DNA from: Campylobacterales bacterium
GTDB taxonomy: Bacteria; Campylobacterota; Campylobacteria; Campylobacterales; QNZT01
Direction of reading: 5' to 3'
DNA: 17,814 bases
Assembly: GCA_027081495.1 (NCBI GenBank)
Contig: JALWKJ010000105.1
Location: forward strand, 1-17,814
Each line of letters begins with the position of its first letter. Position 1 is the stretch's first letter. The notes under the pieces are model-generated. The model saw nothing but the letters and a program-made list of their open reading frames with translations. It was not told the DNA's origin and ran no database searches. The position numbers were made by a program, and so were the translations under genes. Shown one piece after another: positions 15,382-17,814 of the stretch.

Positions 15382-17696
15382 TATGCAACCTCCATCGTCG
15401 GTAATTTTATATTTTTTCTCACTGTCTCCTTGAGATATTCGCTCGAGTAAGGTTTTGTTATGTACTCGGTCATTCCCGCCTCTACGCCTCTTAGCCGATC
15501 CGCCTTTGAAACTCTTGAAGTTACGGCAAGAAGAGGCAGATTTTTATATTTTGAATATTTTCTAATCTCCGATGCCAGAGTATATCCGTCCATCTGCGGC
15601 ATCTCTATATCTATAAGAATCGCATCGAAACTTTTATCGGATGATTTTAAAAGATTTAGCGCTTCGACTCCGTTTGTGGCCTCGGTTAGCGTCAATCCAA
15701 GAGGAGCGAGTGATTTTTTCATGATCATTCTGTCCGTTTTGCTGTCGTCAACGATGAGAATATTGTAATCTTCGGGCGACTCTTTTTTTGCCGCGGCGGC
15801 GACGGATGTTTGTTGGGTGAGATCGACATTTATCTCTTTTGCCAGTTTCATCATAGCCGCTACATCCGTTATAAGAGTTACTCCTCCGTCTCCTCTGATA
15901 GTAGCGCCCGCGATTCCTTCGATACCTTGCAGGTAGTCTCCCATAGATTTTATTACGATCTCTTCTTGTCCGACCAGCCCATCGACGATGATACCGAGCT
16001 TACTTTCGGCCAATCCTATGATAACCACATAGACATGCTCTCCGGTTTCAAATACCTGTTCTACACCGAACATATCCGAGAGTCTAACAAGAGATAAAAT
16101 CTCGTTTCTAAGCCTTAGAACATTTTTACCCTCTACCGTATAAATTTCATCGATTGAAATTCTCACGGTCTCTAGTACCGAAGCAAGAGGAATAGCAAAA
16201 TACTCTTCTTGTGCCGAAACTAGAAGCGACTGCATGATAGCGAGCGTTAAAGGAATTTTTAGCTTGAAAACGGAGCCTTTGCCGTATTCGCTGTCAATGT
16301 CTATGATACCGTTTAGTTTTTCGATGTTTGTCTTAACGACATCCATTCCCACGCCTCTTCCGGAGACTCCGGTAACTTGTGCGGCGGTTGAAAAGCCGGG
16401 TTTAAATATAAGTCCGTAAGCCTCTTTGTCGCTTAGCTGTTCGGCGTCTCTTTCGGTAATAATATTTTTTTCAAGAGCTTTCATCTTTAAAAATTCCGGG
16501 TCCATACCGGCGCCGTCGTCTTCGATGGCGATAACTATCTGATTTCCTTCATTATACGCTTTAAGGTGTACGGTTCCTTTTTCGGGTTTGCCTTTCGCTC
16601 TTCTTACCTCGGGAGATTCAATTCCATGATCGCATGAATTTCTTATCATATGAACTAAAGGATCTCCTATCTCTTCGACGATCGATTTGTCGAGCTCGGT
16701 CTCTTCCCCCGTTGTTACGAGTTCTATCTCTTTGTTTAATTCTCTTGAGAGATCTCTTACGAGTCTTGGAAATTTATTGAAAACTTTCGATACCGGAAGC
16801 ATTCTTGTTTTCATAACCGCTATCTGTAAATCGGTTGTAACTAGTGAAACGGCCGAAACTACCTGATTTAACTCTTCCAAAAACTTTTCTCCCTCGTATC
16901 TCTCTTCAACATCGTCGTAAATTTTCAGAAGTCTGTTTTTACCCAGTACCAGTTCTCCGATGAGATTCATTAAATGATCAAGCCTTTTTACTTCGACTCG
17001 GATGGTCTGTTCGGGAGTCGAGCCGGTTTTTTTACCGGTTTCTTTTTCGTTTTTACTCTCTTTGGAGATATTCTCTTTCGGTTTTTGTTTTGGCGCCGGG
17101 TTTTTCGCTTTTTGAGCTTTTTTGAGCTCTTTTTCTTTCATTTTCTCCTCTAGGAGTCTTTGGATTTCCGCTTCAACCTCTTCATCGCTTAAATCGGAGT
17201 AATCCATCTCTTTTACCGGCTCCTCTTTTTCCTCTTCTTCTATTGAAGGTTTTTCAATATTTTCTTGATCTTCTTGGGGTTGAGTATCTTTACTACTAAG
17301 CTCTTTGCCCTGAGAAATAGCGTCAAATCTATTGCATATATCTTCTATATCCACGCCGCATTCCGTATCCGTACCGTTTTGTTTTATACCTTCAAGCAGA
17401 GCTTTCATCATATCTATCGACTCGAGAATTACATCCATGACATCGGGAGTGATTTTTAGCTCGTCTCTTCTAGCTTTATTTAAAACATCTTCCATATGAT
17501 GGGTAAGCTTTGTTAAAATATCGAAGTTCAAAAACGAACTCGATCCTTTGACTGTATGAGCGACTCTAAATATTCTGTTTAATAGTTCCAGATCTTCGGG
17601 ATTGTGTTCAAGTTCAACCAAATCCTGATCAATTTGCTCGACAAGCTCAAATGCTTCTATTAAAAAATCTTCTAATATCTCTTGTAAATCATCCAT
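15381..17696 (-). CDS. cheA: Chemotaxis histidine kinase CheA with C-terminal receiver domain (CheAY)
   Basis: Sensor kinase of the chemotaxis array; it phosphorylates CheY, and CheV where present, in response to receptor state. The 771 residues comprise an HPt domain (about 1-105) with phosphorylated His47 in VAHTVKGSSS; a Glu/Lys-rich linker (about 130-228) where a P2 domain would be, none being recognisable; the P3 dimerisation helices with LDHLMNLIGELVLGKNRL (239-256); an ATP-binding domain with N box NSCDHGIE (353-360), DDGAGMD (393-399) and GRGVGMD (446-452); a CheW-like P5 domain (about 483-625); and a receiver domain (about 643-765) with phospho-acceptor Asp696 in LIDIEMP and conserved Lys748. 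All catalytic residues are present. The receiver is usual in Campylobacterota and may act as a phosphate sink. AAGGAG is 5 bases before the ATG. Confidence 0.97.
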   Translation of the reverse strand: MDDLQEILEDFLIEAFELVEQIDQDLVELEHNPEDLELLNRIFRVAHTVKGSSSFLNFDILTKLTHHMEDVLNKARRDELKITPDVMDVILESIDMMKALLEGIKQNGTDTECGVDIEDICNRFDAISQGKELSSKDTQPQEDQENIEKPSIEEEEKEEPVKEMDYSDLSDEEVEAEIQRLLEEKMKEKELKKAQKAKNPAPKQKPKENISKESKNEKETGKKTGSTPEQTIRVEVKRLDHLMNLIGELVLGKNRLLKIYDDVEERYEGEKFLEELNQVVSAVSLVTTDLQIAVMKTRMLPVSKVFNKFPRLVRDLSRELNKEIELVTTGEETELDKSIVEEIGDPLVHMIRNSCDHGIESPEVRRAKGKPEKGTVHLKAYNEGNQIVIAIEDDGAGMDPEFLKMKALEKNIITERDAEQLSDKEAYGLIFKPGFSTAAQVTGVSGRGVGMDVVKTNIEKLNGIIDIDSEYGKGSVFKLKIPLTLAIMQSLLVSAQEEYFAIPLASVLETVRISIDEIYTVEGKNVLRLRNEILSLVRLSDMFGVEQVFETGEHVYVVIIGLAESKLGIIVDGLVGQEEIVIKSMGDYLQGIEGIAGATIRGDGGVTLITDVAAMMKLAKEINVDLTQQTSVAAAAKKESPEDYNILIVDDSKTDRMIMKKSLAPLGLTLTEATNGVEALNLLKSSDKSFDAILIDIEMPQMDGYTLASEIRKYSKYKNLPLLAVTSRVSKADRLRGVEAGMTEYITKPYSSEYLKETVRKNIKLPTMEVA

Positions 17697-17706
17697 GATC
17701 TCTCCT

Positions 17707-17814
17707 TTATGCCGTTGCTGTTATATTTGTATGGTTTTTAGAATTAATAGCTTTTGATATTTCCGAGTAAAAAGTAGCGGCGTCGAATTTTGTCAAATAA
17801 GCTTCCGCACCGGC
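17707..17814 (-). CDS. cheV: CheV, C-terminal end (cut by window edge)
   Basis: Only the last 35 residues and the stop codon are inside the window, beginning AGAEAYLTKFDAATFYSEIS. The Leu-Thr-Lys-Phe stretch fits the end of a response-regulator receiver domain, where a conserved Lys sits in the beta5-alpha5 loop, and CheV is a CheW domain joined to such a receiver. The position 10 bases before cheA matches the cheV-cheA-cheW order of Campylobacter. CheV is an additional coupling protein whose activity can be changed by phosphorylation. A CheY-type protein cannot be excluded from so short a piece, but the context favours CheV. Confidence 0.8.
   Translation of the reverse strand, partial: AGAEAYLTKFDAATFYSEISKAINSKNHTNITATA

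Noticed and set aside
1..17814. Mobile element, prophage, defence island or CRISPR
   Set aside because: All genes are core functions in conserved order, with even base composition by eye, no transposase or integrase, and no spaced repeats.

Overview
The window is chromosomal core DNA from a member of the Campylobacterota (formerly Epsilonproteobacteria). Three things point there: CheA carries a fused C-terminal receiver domain and sits between cheV and cheW; the run rplY-pth-lptG-lysA-pheA-hisC-fliF-fliG-fliH-dxs closely follows the order I recall from Campylobacter jejuni; and the promoters have a clear -10 box behind a T-rich stretch instead of a -35 box. By eye the base composition is moderately AT-rich. 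A PilT/PilU-type ATPase and a second-type MetF-like protein suggest a free-living relative (Sulfurimonas, Sulfurovum or a neighbour) more than a host-adapted Campylobacter or Helicobacter, but I cannot name the genus.

Layout from the right edge, where almost everything reads on the minus strand. (1) 17814-14863: the end of cheV (cut by the window edge), cheA and cheW, a tightly packed chemotaxis operon. (2) 13936-14856: a single plus-strand gene for a methylenetetrahydrofolate-reductase-family protein, tail to tail with cheW and head to head with serB. (3) 13861-11055: serB, tal and the PilT/PilU-type ATPase gene, spaced 2-3 bases apart, from a promoter that overlaps that of the metF-like gene. 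(4) 10991-22: rplY, pth, lptG, lysA, pheA, hisC, fliF, fliG, fliH, dxs, ten genes with gaps of 0-63 bases, several abutting or overlapping, behind a strong promoter at 11022-11050. A second weaker promoter may lie before lysA.

The genes cover several jobs: translation (bL25, peptidyl-tRNA hydrolase), lipopolysaccharide export (LptG/LptF), Lys, Phe/Tyr-branch, His and Ser synthesis, the pentose phosphate pathway (Tal), the flagellar MS ring, rotor and export stator (FliF, FliG, FliH), isoprenoid precursor supply (Dxs) and chemotaxis signalling (CheV/CheA/CheW). Shared transcription of rotor genes with biosynthetic genes is normal for this phylum.

No stretch over 300 bases lacks a gene; the longest gaps are about 63-75 bases. 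Bases 1-21 follow the dxs stop and are too short to interpret. I see no RNA gene, insertion sequence, CRISPR array, prophage or defence locus, and no convincing undescribed system. The best leads are the PilT/PilU-like ATPase encoded away from any pilus genes, with an altered retraction motif, and the isolated MetF-like gene between cheW and serB.
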